53,916 nt of DNA. Origin: Hymenobacter coccineus. Its GTDB lineage: Bacteria; Bacteroidota; Bacteroidia; Cytophagales; Hymenobacteraceae. The stretch spans positions 1-53,916 of the forward strand of contig NZ_MDZA01000088.1 in the NCBI RefSeq assembly GCF_001816125.1, in the 5' to 3' direction. The notes under the pieces are model-generated. The model was not told the origin of the DNA, did not search any database, and was given only the letters and a program-made list of their open reading frames with translations. This document shows, piece after piece, positions 8,564 to 17,405 of the stretch; position 1 is the first letter of the stretch, and each line of letters opens with the position of its first letter. A program made the position numbers and the translations under genes.

Positions 8564-10108
8564 ATGCAACAGGCATCATCTTTCACTATGCATAATAAAG
8601 GCGTTAAGGTTTCGGTCATAATTACTGTTGACGATGATTTTTCGGGACTACGTGCTACTGTGCAGTCAGTTATCAGTCAAGTTTATCCTGAGGTAGAGTG
8701 CATAGTATTGGTCCTCAGTGGCAGCACAGAGTTAACGCATGTCTCGCTCCCCAATGAAGTTGCCTTACTTGTGAACAATGGGGAGGGCGCTGCCGCCTTG
8801 CTCCACAGTGGAATTGTGCAGGCTAGTGGCGAGTATATATTGCTGTTGCCTGCCGGAGCTGTGTTGTGCAACGAAAATAGCATTGCCCAATTACTAATTC
8901 CAAGCGCATACGCACATGGCATTATCTACGGCAATTTGGAGCGAATTTTCCCAGATGGAAAACAAGATACTTTAACCCTTCCTAGTCAGATTACCGCCGA
9001 AACATTCCGTGGCGTTGAGTATAATATCTTGCCAGCTGCGCTAGTGCGCAAGAGCTTGCTGATAAAATACGATTTTTATGACAGTCGTATTAATTATTTG
9101 CAAGCCTGGGCTTTTATAGTAAAAGCAGTGCTGCTAGGGCACGAGTCGTACATACATAGCGACATATGCGTGACGAAAGTGGCCGTTAGCCGCACTGGAA
9201 ATTGGTACAAGCTTTCCAACATTCATCTTATTGCTTTAGAGTACGCCCGGCTTGATACTGAGTTAGCACTTTTTACTCCTGTTAAAAAGGAATCTAGCCA
9301 AACCATTGGTGCTCCGGAGCCGAATAGCAGGATAGCAAATGCTTGGCGGCAATCGGCAAGTCATTTCACGAAAAATATCCGCTACTCGTTGCGGTCACTG
9401 CGTTCGAGGTTCGAATTGGAGGAGTATAGGAAAAAGCATCATCAGGCATGCTTGAATATTCCAATCATAATCAACAACAGGAACCACGTCACTTACCTGA
9501 AAAGGCTAATTGCATCGCTTGAAAAACGAGGTTACCACAACATTCACATTCTCGACAATGCCTCTACTTATCAGCCATTGCTCGATTTCTATAACAACAC
9601 CCAATACAATGTCTTCCGATTACCAAATAACGTAGGCTTTTGCGCATTATGGGATAGCCCGGTTTTTGATTATTTCAAGGATCAATACTACGTTTATACG
9701 GATAGCGATTTGGAGTTGGTAGAAGAATGCCCGGACGATTTTATGGTCGTTATGCACTACTTGCTGCACAAGTACTCTCTGGGAAAAGCAGGCTTTTCTT
9801 TATTGACTAATGACCTGCCAGATACTTATGCAAACAAAGCGGAGGTGCAAAAATGGGAGAAACAGCATCAAATAGAAAAGGTTGAACGTTTAGCATTCGC
9901 TGCACCCATTGATACTACGTTTGCGTTATACAAGCCCAACACATTTGGACCAGCAGGAATATTAACGGCGTTTCGGACAAGGTTTCCATACAGTGCCCGG
10001 CATTTGCCTTGGTACGAAAATACTCGTTTATTGACGCCGGAGCAATCATACTATTATGATAATGCTAAAACATCTTCTCATTGGACTAGTAAAATTAAAC
10101 GCACATAA
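8564..10108 (+). CDS. Two-domain glycosyltransferase (degenerate GT2 domain fused to second GT-A-like domain)
   Basis: A 514-residue protein with two transferase-like halves. The N-terminal half (about 12-230) begins KVSVIITVDDDFSG like GT2, but the place of the catalytic NSDD reads LLLPAGAVL, so its metal site seems lost. The C-terminal half (about 300-500) has its own opening, IPIIINNRNHVTYLKRLI, then ILDNAST and the acidic YTDSDLEL (about 383-390), and probably carries the activity. The start at 8564 (MQQASS) or an ATG eight codons later is possible. It may be a bifunctional enzyme with one dead or regulatory half. It lies 17 bases after the preceding transferase gene. Confidence 0.75.
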   Translation: MQQASSFTMHNKGVKVSVIITVDDDFSGLRATVQSVISQVYPEVECIVLVLSGSTELTHVSLPNEVALLVNNGEGAAALLHSGIVQASGEYILLLPAGAVLCNENSIAQLLIPSAYAHGIIYGNLERIFPDGKQDTLTLPSQITAETFRGVEYNILPAALVRKSLLIKYDFYDSRINYLQAWAFIVKAVLLGHESYIHSDICVTKVAVSRTGNWYKLSNIHLIALEYARLDTELALFTPVKKESSQTIGAPEPNSRIANAWRQSASHFTKNIRYSLRSLRSRFELEEYRKKHHQACLNIPIIINNRNHVTYLKRLIASLEKRGYHNIHILDNASTYQPLLDFYNNTQYNVFRLPNNVGFCALWDSPVFDYFKDQYYVYTDSDLELVEECPDDFMVVMHYLLHKYSLGKAGFSLLTNDLPDTYANKAEVQKWEKQHQIEKVERLAFAAPIDTTFALYKPNTFGPAGILTAFRTRFPYSARHLPWYENTRLLTPEQSYYYDNAKTSSHWTSKIKRT

Positions 10109-10285
10109 TTTTACTGTTATGGTCTGTGTTACAATATGAGTCGATATTATTGCTGTAAAGTCAAAATTATTCTTGTAGCATATTAAATAATTTTACTTTC
10201 TGTAAAAAATAAGAAATCGCATTTCTTTAAAATTTCACACCATAGTACTCAATCTGAAAAATGAGTATTCTAAACGACGACTTAT

Positions 10286-11287
10286 ATGAGCCCAAAAGTC
10301 ACCGTTATCATCCCGAATTATAATCACGCCCGGTACCTGCCGCAGCGCATTGAGAGCGTGCTCAATCAAACCTTTCAGGATATCGAAGTCATTCTGATGG
10401 ATGACTGCTCACCAGACAACAGCAGGAATATAATTGAGCACTACGCTGTTCAGAATGAACGCATTCACGTAGTATTCAACGAACAGAATAGCGGCAGTAC
10501 TTTCAAGCAATGGAACAAGGGTTTCAGTCTAGCCAAGGGTGAGTACATATGGATTGCAGAAAGTGACGACTACGCCGATACCAATTTTTTAGAAACGCTA
10601 GTTAAGCAATTAGACCAAGACCCACGCATCGGATTGGCATATTGTGACTCCAATACCGTAGATGAAAATAATGCGCCAATAAACGCGTTGAATAACTTTT
10701 ACTCCGAGCTTGACCCTGTATTATGGACGCAAGACTTCGTAGTAGATGGCCGGGAATTAATAACCGGATTCATGTCGTACCGAAATATTATTCCCAATGC
10801 CAGCGCCGTTGTTATCCGCAAAAGTGTAATAGACAAGGTGGGTAAGGCAGATGAAAAATTTAAAATAAACGGTGATTGGGTATTTTGGGCTGCTATTATT
10901 GCTGATGTAAAAGTGGCGTTTGTAGCGGAAAAACTAAACTACTTTAGGTTTCACTTAAACAATGTTCGTAGCAAGACATTGGCTAAAGGCGTGGCGCTAA
11001 GTGAACGCTCAACAGTGCTCCGCGCTATGCAAAAGTACGGAAAGGGTAATGGAAAGTTCTTTGATATAGCTGTTAATGATCTTGTCAATACGTGGTTTAG
11101 CGAGATGATATTAAATAATATTCCGCTTAAAACTCACATGAAGATTTTTTCTAATTTAAAAAAAGTAAATACTAAATTTTCTAAAGATTTTCTTACTTGC
11201 CTCAATAAATATTTTATTAGTAACAATCTAAGCGGCTTAAGGCAGTTCTTGGGCGATGGGTTGCTATATAAAGTATTGAGAAAATAA
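10286..11287 (+). CDS. Glycosyltransferase family 2 (paralogue of the enzyme at 13629)
   Basis: A 333-residue GT2 enzyme. Marks: PKVTVIIPNYNHARYL, LMDDCSPDNS, the insertion NEQNSGSTFKQWNKG, and the metal site IAESDDYAD (about residues 90-98). INGDWVFWA lies in the acceptor region. The first 230 residues are closely similar to the transferase at 13629-14645, so the two are duplicates within the locus. The C-terminal 80 residues are Lys- and Asn-rich and less alike. A 177-base A+T-rich gap precedes it. Donor unknown. Confidence 0.88.
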   Translation: MSPKVTVIIPNYNHARYLPQRIESVLNQTFQDIEVILMDDCSPDNSRNIIEHYAVQNERIHVVFNEQNSGSTFKQWNKGFSLAKGEYIWIAESDDYADTNFLETLVKQLDQDPRIGLAYCDSNTVDENNAPINALNNFYSELDPVLWTQDFVVDGRELITGFMSYRNIIPNASAVVIRKSVIDKVGKADEKFKINGDWVFWAAIIADVKVAFVAEKLNYFRFHLNNVRSKTLAKGVALSERSTVLRAMQKYGKGNGKFFDIAVNDLVNTWFSEMILNNIPLKTHMKIFSNLKKVNTKFSKDFLTCLNKYFISNNLSGLRQFLGDGLLYKVLRK

Positions 11288-11482
11288 TATATTTTTACTA
11301 GTAAAAATTTCAATCGAACTTAATTATTAAGCTGAGCCGAAGTCTCTCTCCCGTGCTAGTTGGGTCATTCGACGAAGCGAAATAGATGGTTGGGCTGCGC
11401 TTCGATTGGCGTTTGATTGTGTTTCCTAAATAGTTCCAATATATTAGTGTTGCTTCATCGCAATGCCATAGTGGTTGTTTAA

Positions 11483-12349
11483 ATGATTTCAATAATTATC
11501 TGCTCTCGCGATTCAGAAACGTTGCGCAACGTTTCTCTAAATGTGGAGCAAACCATTGGCGTCGCCCACGAGGTTGTCGCCATTGACAACAGCCGCGGCG
11601 AGTACGGGATATGCCAGGCCTATAACCTAGGGGCCAAGCGGAGCAAGTACGATGTCCTGTGCTTCATGCACGAAGACCTGTGCTTCCACACACCCAATTG
11701 GGGCGGCAAAGTGGCCGAGATATTGAGCGACCGCAGCATCGGCGTTTTAGGGGTAGCGGGCGGGATGTACCAGCTCAGGGCCCCAGTGCCGTGGTGGTTC
11801 ATGGGCACGGCCTACATGCGCGAGCAAGTGTTGCACTCGGTGCCCGGCGAAGCTTCGACGCTGCACTTCGTCAACCCGCAGGAACAAAGCCTAGCCGATG
11901 TGGCGGTGGTGGATGGGCTGTGGCTCTGCTCGACCAAAGCGGTGTGGGAGCAGCACCCCTTCGACGAAAAGACCTTCCCGGCGTTCCACTTCTACGACAT
12001 GGACTACTGCACGTCCATCTTTCCCCACTACCGCGTCTGCGTTACTTTCGATATCTTAATTGAGCACTACTCCAAGGGGTCCATTAACGAAGCGTGGCTG
12101 GCAAATGCCCTGAACTACCAACGTAAATGGAAGCAGCAGCTTCCGTTTGGCGTGATAAAAATAGCAAAGGAGCAAAACGCCGAGTTAGAGCGCCGCGGAA
12201 TCTTGGATTTCATAGACAAATTCATTCCCAGCAAAATACCTTCTGGAAAAATAGTCAGCTCTTTTGCGCAATTGCTTTCGATTGCTCCGTTGAGCCGGGA
12301 GTCGCTCGGCATGGTTAGGCGCTTTGTTCGATTACGCCTCCTGCGTTAA
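11483..12349 (+). CDS. Glycosyltransferase-like protein (Glyco_tranf_2_5 type)
   Basis: A 288-residue protein that opens ISIIICSRDSETLRNV and continues HEVVAIDNSRGEYGICQAYN, with the acidic site FMHEDL (about residues 60-65). This FMH(E/Q)D pattern is characteristic of the PF13712-type glycosyltransferase-like family. A conserved DYCTSIFPHYRVCV block follows near residue 176. It is richer in G+C than the transferases on either side and probably joined the cluster separately. The ATG at 11483 directly begins the family motif. It acts presumably at the cytoplasmic face; the substrate is unknown. Confidence 0.8.
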   Translation: MISIIICSRDSETLRNVSLNVEQTIGVAHEVVAIDNSRGEYGICQAYNLGAKRSKYDVLCFMHEDLCFHTPNWGGKVAEILSDRSIGVLGVAGGMYQLRAPVPWWFMGTAYMREQVLHSVPGEASTLHFVNPQEQSLADVAVVDGLWLCSTKAVWEQHPFDEKTFPAFHFYDMDYCTSIFPHYRVCVTFDILIEHYSKGSINEAWLANALNYQRKWKQQLPFGVIKIAKEQNAELERRGILDFIDKFIPSKIPSGKIVSSFAQLLSIAPLSRESLGMVRRFVRLRLLR

Positions 12350-12432
12350 TGCTATTCCTCTGACGCTCGGTTATCAAGTCCCTCTCCAATTTAAATTGGG
12401 CACCGAATAAGTTTAAAATAAAGCCAGCTGTG

Positions 12433-13368
12433 ATGAATTCTGCCACCAAACACGTAGTAGTGTATCTAGCTCATGGTACAGAAAGTGTATACCATCAGAC
12501 GGTATTTTCTATTCTTACGCTGTACTATCACACCAAAGGTGATTTTAAGGATTTCGCAGTAGTCCTGTATACGGATAATCGTGCGTTTTTCAGCCCTTAC
12601 CTCAGCGATACCGGTGTAATAATTGAAGACCTGACCAAAGAACAGATAGTTGAGTTTATGGGGGAACGCAACTTCATCCATCGAGTTAAAACGTTCATTA
12701 TCAAAGACTGCTTCAATAAGTATAAAAAGGATACGTTGTATTTGGATGGCGATACTATGTTTATGGTGAACCCAGCTGGTTTGCTAAAGCAAATAACGCC
12801 TGCTTGCAGCGTAATGAATTGCGATGAATACGATATGCACGATGGGGGCGTACACGAATTGCAGCATTGGTTTGACTTACGTACGGCGCTGAAAGCAAAT
12901 GCTTTCACGCTCCATACCAAACAGTTTAAAATACCCCTGGCCACGAGAATGTGGAACGCCGGTATTTTAGGCATAAGCTATGCCAACGCGCATTTGCTGG
13001 AAGACGTAATTGATCTGACGGACCAGCTATATGCTAAATGCCCGCTGTTCAACGTCGAGCAGTTCGCAACTTCTTTTATATTGCAAAACCATGCAACTGT
13101 AATTTCGTCGGGTGACTACATCCTCCACTATTGCTACGGCGGCGTAAAAAGTATGTTTACGTACCATTTGGGCTTGTTTTTTGCGCAGCATAAAAATAAG
13201 AGTGCGGAAATGCTTTCCCAGTTGGCATTTGAATTTTCTCAACGTTTGGATACACTTACTGCCCCACCCACCACTCCAAAAGAAATGACCATTCTGGACC
13301 GGGCTGTGCTGCGCCTGCAGCTAGTAAAGGAAGTGGCATTTACTGGGGGGCTGCGCAGCAAGTGGTAA
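12433..13368 (+). CDS. GT8-like glycosyltransferase, DGD motif
   Basis: A 311-residue predicted GT-A enzyme. The acidic YLDGDTMFM (about residues 98-106) matches the DxD metal site of GT8-like transferases, and TRMWNAGILGISY (about 175) the conserved loop with an Asn-Ala-Gly turn. The opening HVVVYLAHGTESVYHQT is not a classical GT2 start. The ATG at 12433 directly follows an overlapping GTG (12430); the ATG is chosen. The protein is a looser match than the GT8 gene at 14879. It may be an uncharacterised sub-family. Confidence 0.7.
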   Translation: MNSATKHVVVYLAHGTESVYHQTVFSILTLYYHTKGDFKDFAVVLYTDNRAFFSPYLSDTGVIIEDLTKEQIVEFMGERNFIHRVKTFIIKDCFNKYKKDTLYLDGDTMFMVNPAGLLKQITPACSVMNCDEYDMHDGGVHELQHWFDLRTALKANAFTLHTKQFKIPLATRMWNAGILGISYANAHLLEDVIDLTDQLYAKCPLFNVEQFATSFILQNHATVISSGDYILHYCYGGVKSMFTYHLGLFFAQHKNKSAEMLSQLAFEFSQRLDTLTAPPTTPKEMTILDRAVLRLQLVKEVAFTGGLRSKW

Positions 13369-13628
13369 ATTTACAGGGAGGGTTTAACTAAGGTATTAAC
13401 TAGAGCTCACCCCTCAAGATTTTAATCGTCACGCAGCGCAAAGTGTAGGGGGCGAAGTATTTCTTCCTTATTAGTAACTCAATTGGCACAGCGGCTCAAC
13501 TTCGCCCTGTGTGCCGGTTAACATGCAGCCAGACGGCCTCCTAAATGGCTTTATCCTTCGGTTGGGTATTAGGCGCTATTGCTCCGGGCTAAAATTTAAA
13601 CGGTTAATCCACCCACTCTTTTTGCTCG

Positions 13629-14645
13629 ATGCCAAAGGTCTCAGTTATTATCCCTAACTACAACCATGCGAAATACCTCGTGCAGCGCATTGAAAGTGTG
13701 CTGACGCAGACTTTACGCGATACGGAAGTAGTGATTCTAGATGACTGTTCCCCCGACGATAGCCGCGAAATCATTGAGCGCTATGCTCGACAGGATGACC
13801 GAATTCGTATGGTTTACAATGAGCAGAACAGCGGCAATACCTTCAAGCAGTGGAACAAAGGAATCGGGGAGGCAACTGGCGAATACGTATGGATTGCCGA
13901 GAGTGACGACAGTGCTGACCCCAATTTCTTGGAGGTGTTGGTTGCGCGGCTAGATGCCGATTCGGCCATTGGCATAGCCTATTGCGACTCGTGGCTAACT
14001 GACGAAGCCAACACAGTTAACTTAACCGATCGGGGGTACTTGCACCGAGTAAATCCAGGGCAATGGGCGCATAGTTTCACTTGCGATGGTATTGACCTGA
14101 TAAGACGTTACATGTCTTTCGTGAACGTGATTCCCAATGCCAGCGCAGTGGTGCTCCGTCGTTCGCTATTGGCTGAAATTGGTCCGGCCGTTACCGACTA
14201 CAAGCTGGCCGGAGACTGGTTGTATTGGGGGCGTATTCTAGCGGTTACCAAGGTGGCCTACGTGGCAGAGCGACTTAACTATTTCCGGCAGCACACCAAC
14301 AATGTGCGATCCAAAGTAAAAGGCGGTAATGAGCTGCTGCAATTCTCCTACGCAATTAGCCAGATGCGGCAGTATGGTGAGCCCAATGCCGAAATGTATG
14401 CGCTAGCAATGGCGCGTAATTTTGAGTGGTGGTTTTATATTATGGTCTATTCAAACTTCTCTGCGCACAATCATTTGAAAATATACAAAAACTTTGCTTA
14501 TAAGAATAAAAGTTTTTCCACATTATTTATTAAGAAAGCCTTCCAATTGATATGCAAAGACAAATTTAATGGTTTGAAGCACATTGTGGGTGGTAAAATA
14601 CTCAAGAGGACCTCGTTTTCACCGCCTCACTGGTTCTCTGTATAA
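13629..14645 (+). CDS. Glycosyltransferase family 2 (paralogue of the enzyme at 10286)
   Basis: A 338-residue GT2 enzyme with PKVSVIIPNYNHAKYL, ILDDCSPDDS, NEQNSGNTFKQWNKG and the metal site IAESDDSAD. The acceptor part has NVIPNASAVVLRRS and LAGDWLYWG. Nearly every motif is shared with the 10286-11287 protein, so they descend from one gene. Divergence sits in the middle (about 125-150) and the C-terminal 80 residues, where acceptor specificity would lie. The start codon is the ATG immediately before PKVS. The 260-base gap upstream has no gene; it contains an imperfect stem (GGGGGCGAAGT and ACTTCGCCCT). Confidence 0.88.
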   Translation: MPKVSVIIPNYNHAKYLVQRIESVLTQTLRDTEVVILDDCSPDDSREIIERYARQDDRIRMVYNEQNSGNTFKQWNKGIGEATGEYVWIAESDDSADPNFLEVLVARLDADSAIGIAYCDSWLTDEANTVNLTDRGYLHRVNPGQWAHSFTCDGIDLIRRYMSFVNVIPNASAVVLRRSLLAEIGPAVTDYKLAGDWLYWGRILAVTKVAYVAERLNYFRQHTNNVRSKVKGGNELLQFSYAISQMRQYGEPNAEMYALAMARNFEWWFYIMVYSNFSAHNHLKIYKNFAYKNKSFSTLFIKKAFQLICKDKFNGLKHIVGGKILKRTSFSPPHWFSV

Positions 14646-14878
14646 ATTAGTGCCGCTTACGTAAAATACACAGTGATATAAAAGTTGTTTTAAGAAACCG
14701 TCAGCACGCTATGTTTCGGTTTCTGCTTAATGCGTAGAATGCTTGACATGGCGTTGTATTTTGAATGTCCAGGCTTTCTAAACAGCTACATAGGAAAGTA
14801 TTCCAAAAAATATTCGATTTATTCATCATGTATGATTTATGCTATAATTTTCAGTTCTAAAATTTAGAGTTGTTCGTG

Positions 14879-15829
14879 ATGAGTAAAAAAAATAATGTCC
14901 AGCTTGCTTTGGCTTTCGATGATAAGTACATAACTCCATTCTATGTATTGCTGGCATCATTATTTATCAATAATAAACAAAACGAGGTGGTTATTCACAC
15001 CATAGTTAGTGGTATTACTGATAAGGATAAAAACGATATCACCACTTATGTTCAAGAAAACAACAGCGAAATAATCTTTTACGATATTGATTTAGATTAC
15101 GTGTCCAAGCTAATAGTGCCGGAAAAAGATGAAAATCCTTTGACTGGTGCGATGTATTACCGTCTGTTTTTTCCCTTCTTGGTGCCAAGCGAAGTTCAAC
15201 GGCTCCTTTACATTGACGTGGACACGTTAGTAGTGGGCGACTTGGCCGGCTTGGCCGCGCTCGACCTTAACGGCAAGACAGTGGGGGCCGTGACCGATAG
15301 AGACATGCCTGTGCGCTCCGACATCGGTATTCATTCGGTAGAGCACTACTTCAATTCAGGTGTTTTGCTTATTGATATTGCGCAGTGGAAAGCCAACCGC
15401 ATTTCTGAGAAGGCTCTAAAGATTATTAGCGAGGAACCGGACCTGATAAAAGGCTATCCTGACCAAGACGCGTTGAATATGGCCCTGCGGAATGATTGGT
15501 ACCAACTGGAGCCCAAGTATAATGTAATGCGTCTCTACGTGCCTGAAGCGGTACCAAAACGGGGGTTTGGTAGTTTTTTGCTGGACCAAAAAATTATTCA
15601 CTACAACGGTAAGAAGCCGTGGTTCAGCGACTGCGAGCACCGGCTGCGGCACGTGTACCAGCAATACGCTCGGCTCTCGCTGCGGCCCGAGGCGAGCCAC
15701 GTAACCAACGTGCAGCTCCCGAAAGACAAGCGCGCCAAACTGCGGCGGTCTCGGATGATAGAATTCTATTTTGACCACCCCGAGCTGGTGACGGTGTGGC
15801 GGCGGCTGAAAGCGCTGGTGGGGCGGTGA
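14879..15829 (+). CDS. Glycosyltransferase family 8
   Basis: A 316-residue retaining GT-A enzyme of the LgtC/RfaJ type. Visible marks: QLALAFDDKYITPFYVLLASLF at the start, AMYYRLFFPFLVP, the metal site LYIDVDTLVVGDL (about residues 112-124), YFNSGVLLIDI (about 160) and YPDQDALNMAL (about 195). IIHYNGKKPWF near 240 is the C-terminal His/Gly motif of GT8. It likely transfers galactose, glucose or a related residue. The ATG at 14879 is chosen over the TTG at 14870. Within the gene the sequence moves from A+T-rich to G+C-rich (about 15.6 kb onward), marking the border of the A+T-rich block. Confidence 0.9.
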   Translation: MSKKNNVQLALAFDDKYITPFYVLLASLFINNKQNEVVIHTIVSGITDKDKNDITTYVQENNSEIIFYDIDLDYVSKLIVPEKDENPLTGAMYYRLFFPFLVPSEVQRLLYIDVDTLVVGDLAGLAALDLNGKTVGAVTDRDMPVRSDIGIHSVEHYFNSGVLLIDIAQWKANRISEKALKIISEEPDLIKGYPDQDALNMALRNDWYQLEPKYNVMRLYVPEAVPKRGFGSFLLDQKIIHYNGKKPWFSDCEHRLRHVYQQYARLSLRPEASHVTNVQLPKDKRAKLRRSRMIEFYFDHPELVTVWRRLKALVGR

Positions 15830-15898
15830 TGCCCGTGCGGTAGGGCCCCACGGTCTTCGTGCCGTACTTTTGGCAGTGCCGGTTGGCAGCGCAATTTT

Positions 15899-17114
15899 AT
15901 GAATATCCTGATATCTACGTGGTCGTTGCAAGTGGGGGGCGGCGAGATCCTGGCCATGAACTTGGCGGCCGGCCTGGATCGGCTGGGCCATCAAGTCACT
16001 ATTTTTAACCAGCGGGCCGAGTTACACGACGCCGCCCTGGTGCAACGGCTGCTGCCGCCGAGCGTGCGGGTGCTGTCGATGGCCGACCGGCCCGGCCGCA
16101 GCTACTTGGCATACAAGCTGAATGCGCTGGGGCAACGGCTAGGGCTGCGCTATTCCTTCTACGAACGGGCCCAGCAGGCTTACTTCCGGGATTGCCTGGC
16201 GCGCTTTAAAATTGAGTTGGTAAACAGCCACGCCACGTATTCGGACCGGCTGTGCGCGCCGGTGCTGCGCGGTATTGGTATTCCCTTGGTCATCACCGAG
16301 CACGGCGAATACACGATGTTTGTGCGGGCGGGGCGGCCGCTGGATTTTGCGCCCACCCTGCGCCAGGCCGCGGCCGTGGTAACGGTTTCGGACTATTGCC
16401 GGCACGTACTGCAAGGGGCTCTGGAAGCGCTGCCGCCCGTACAGACCATTTTCAACGGGATTCGGGTGGACGCGCCGCCGGCCGCCGGGGCCATGCGGGC
16501 ACAGCTGGGCATTGCGCCCGGGGCCTTCGTGTACGGCATGGTGGCGCGGGGCATCGCAGAGAAAGGGTGGGAGGCCGCCATTCAGGCGTTTCTATCGCTG
16601 GGGCCCCTGGCGGGCCGCGAGGCGTGCCTGGTACTGGTGGGGGGCAGCGATTACCTGACCGCCCTGCAAGCGCAGTACGCGGGGCCCCGGCCTGCACTTT
16701 GTGGGGCGGGTACCCGACCCCGATTTCTACATCGCAGGCTTCGACGTGGGGGTGCTGCCCTCGTACTTCGCGGGGGAAGCCTTGCCGCTGGCCGTTATCG
16801 AATACCTGTTTTACAGGAAGCCCGTGGTGGCCACCAACGTGGGCGGCATGCGCGAAATTCTGGTGGAGCCCGGCAGCGGCGACGCGGCTGGCTTGCTCAC
16901 GGCGCTGGACCCCGCTACCCAGCGCCCCAGCGTGCCGGCACTGGCGGCGGCCATGCGGCGCTACGCCACCGAGGGGCCCCTGTACGCCGCGCACCAGCAA
17001 ACCGCTTTCCGGCGGCAGTCTGCCTTTGGCCTGGCTGGCTGCGTGGAGCAGTACGAAGCCTTATTTGAGAAGGTCGCCACTGGAGCCCAGCCGCTCGCGC
17101 AGCTTCCCGGTTAG
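15899..17114 (+). pseudogene. Glycosyltransferase family 4, frameshifted near 16681-16690
   Basis: GT-B fold transferase split between two frames. The first frame gives residues from MNILISTWSLQVGGGEILAMNLA through VTEHGEYTMF, VSDYCR, IFNGIRV and VYGMVARGIAEKGWE. It should continue into HFVGRVPDPDF, which lies one frame over, followed by VGVLPSYFAGEALPLAVIEY (the GT4 EX7E region) and KPVVATNVGGMREI. The joint is the GGGGCCCC tract at 16681-16688: removing one base restores a normal protein of about 404 residues. With the shift, the donor-binding C-terminal lobe is lost, so the gene is either broken, misread or variable. It starts the high-GC part of the glycan locus. Confidence 0.82.
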
Positions 17115-17188
17115 CGCCGTTTTCAAGGCCGTTTTGGTTACTGAGGCCTAGCGCCTATTCTAGTACATGCTCATGCCTGCACTCGTCG

Positions 17189-17284
17189 CGCAGTAGGGTG
17201 CGGGGCTGGTTCCCGCCCGTCGTTAACCAGAATCGTTGAAATGGCGCACACGGCGGGCGGGGGCCATCCCCGCACCCTACTGCG
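17189..17284. repeat. Perfect 17-bp inverted repeat in the intergenic gap 17115-17405
   Basis: CGCAGTAGGGTGCGGGG (17189-17205) is repeated in perfect inverse orientation at 17268-17284, and the arms continue imperfectly inward (CCCGCCCG facing CGGGCGGG). The element fills most of a 291-base gap between two GT4 genes. It could be a terminator-like structure or a short MITE-like element. A TTTTC run follows the right arm. It is not related by eye to the other repeats listed here. Confidence 0.7.
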
Positions 17285-17405
17285 TTTTCGCACGTAAATC
17301 GTGGTCTCGCATGGGGCCCCGGAGCGCGACCAAGCACAGCATGGTGGTACACATTGACGCCACCGTTGCGTACATCAGCTGGAAAACTGCTGCAACCTTT
17401 GCCAC

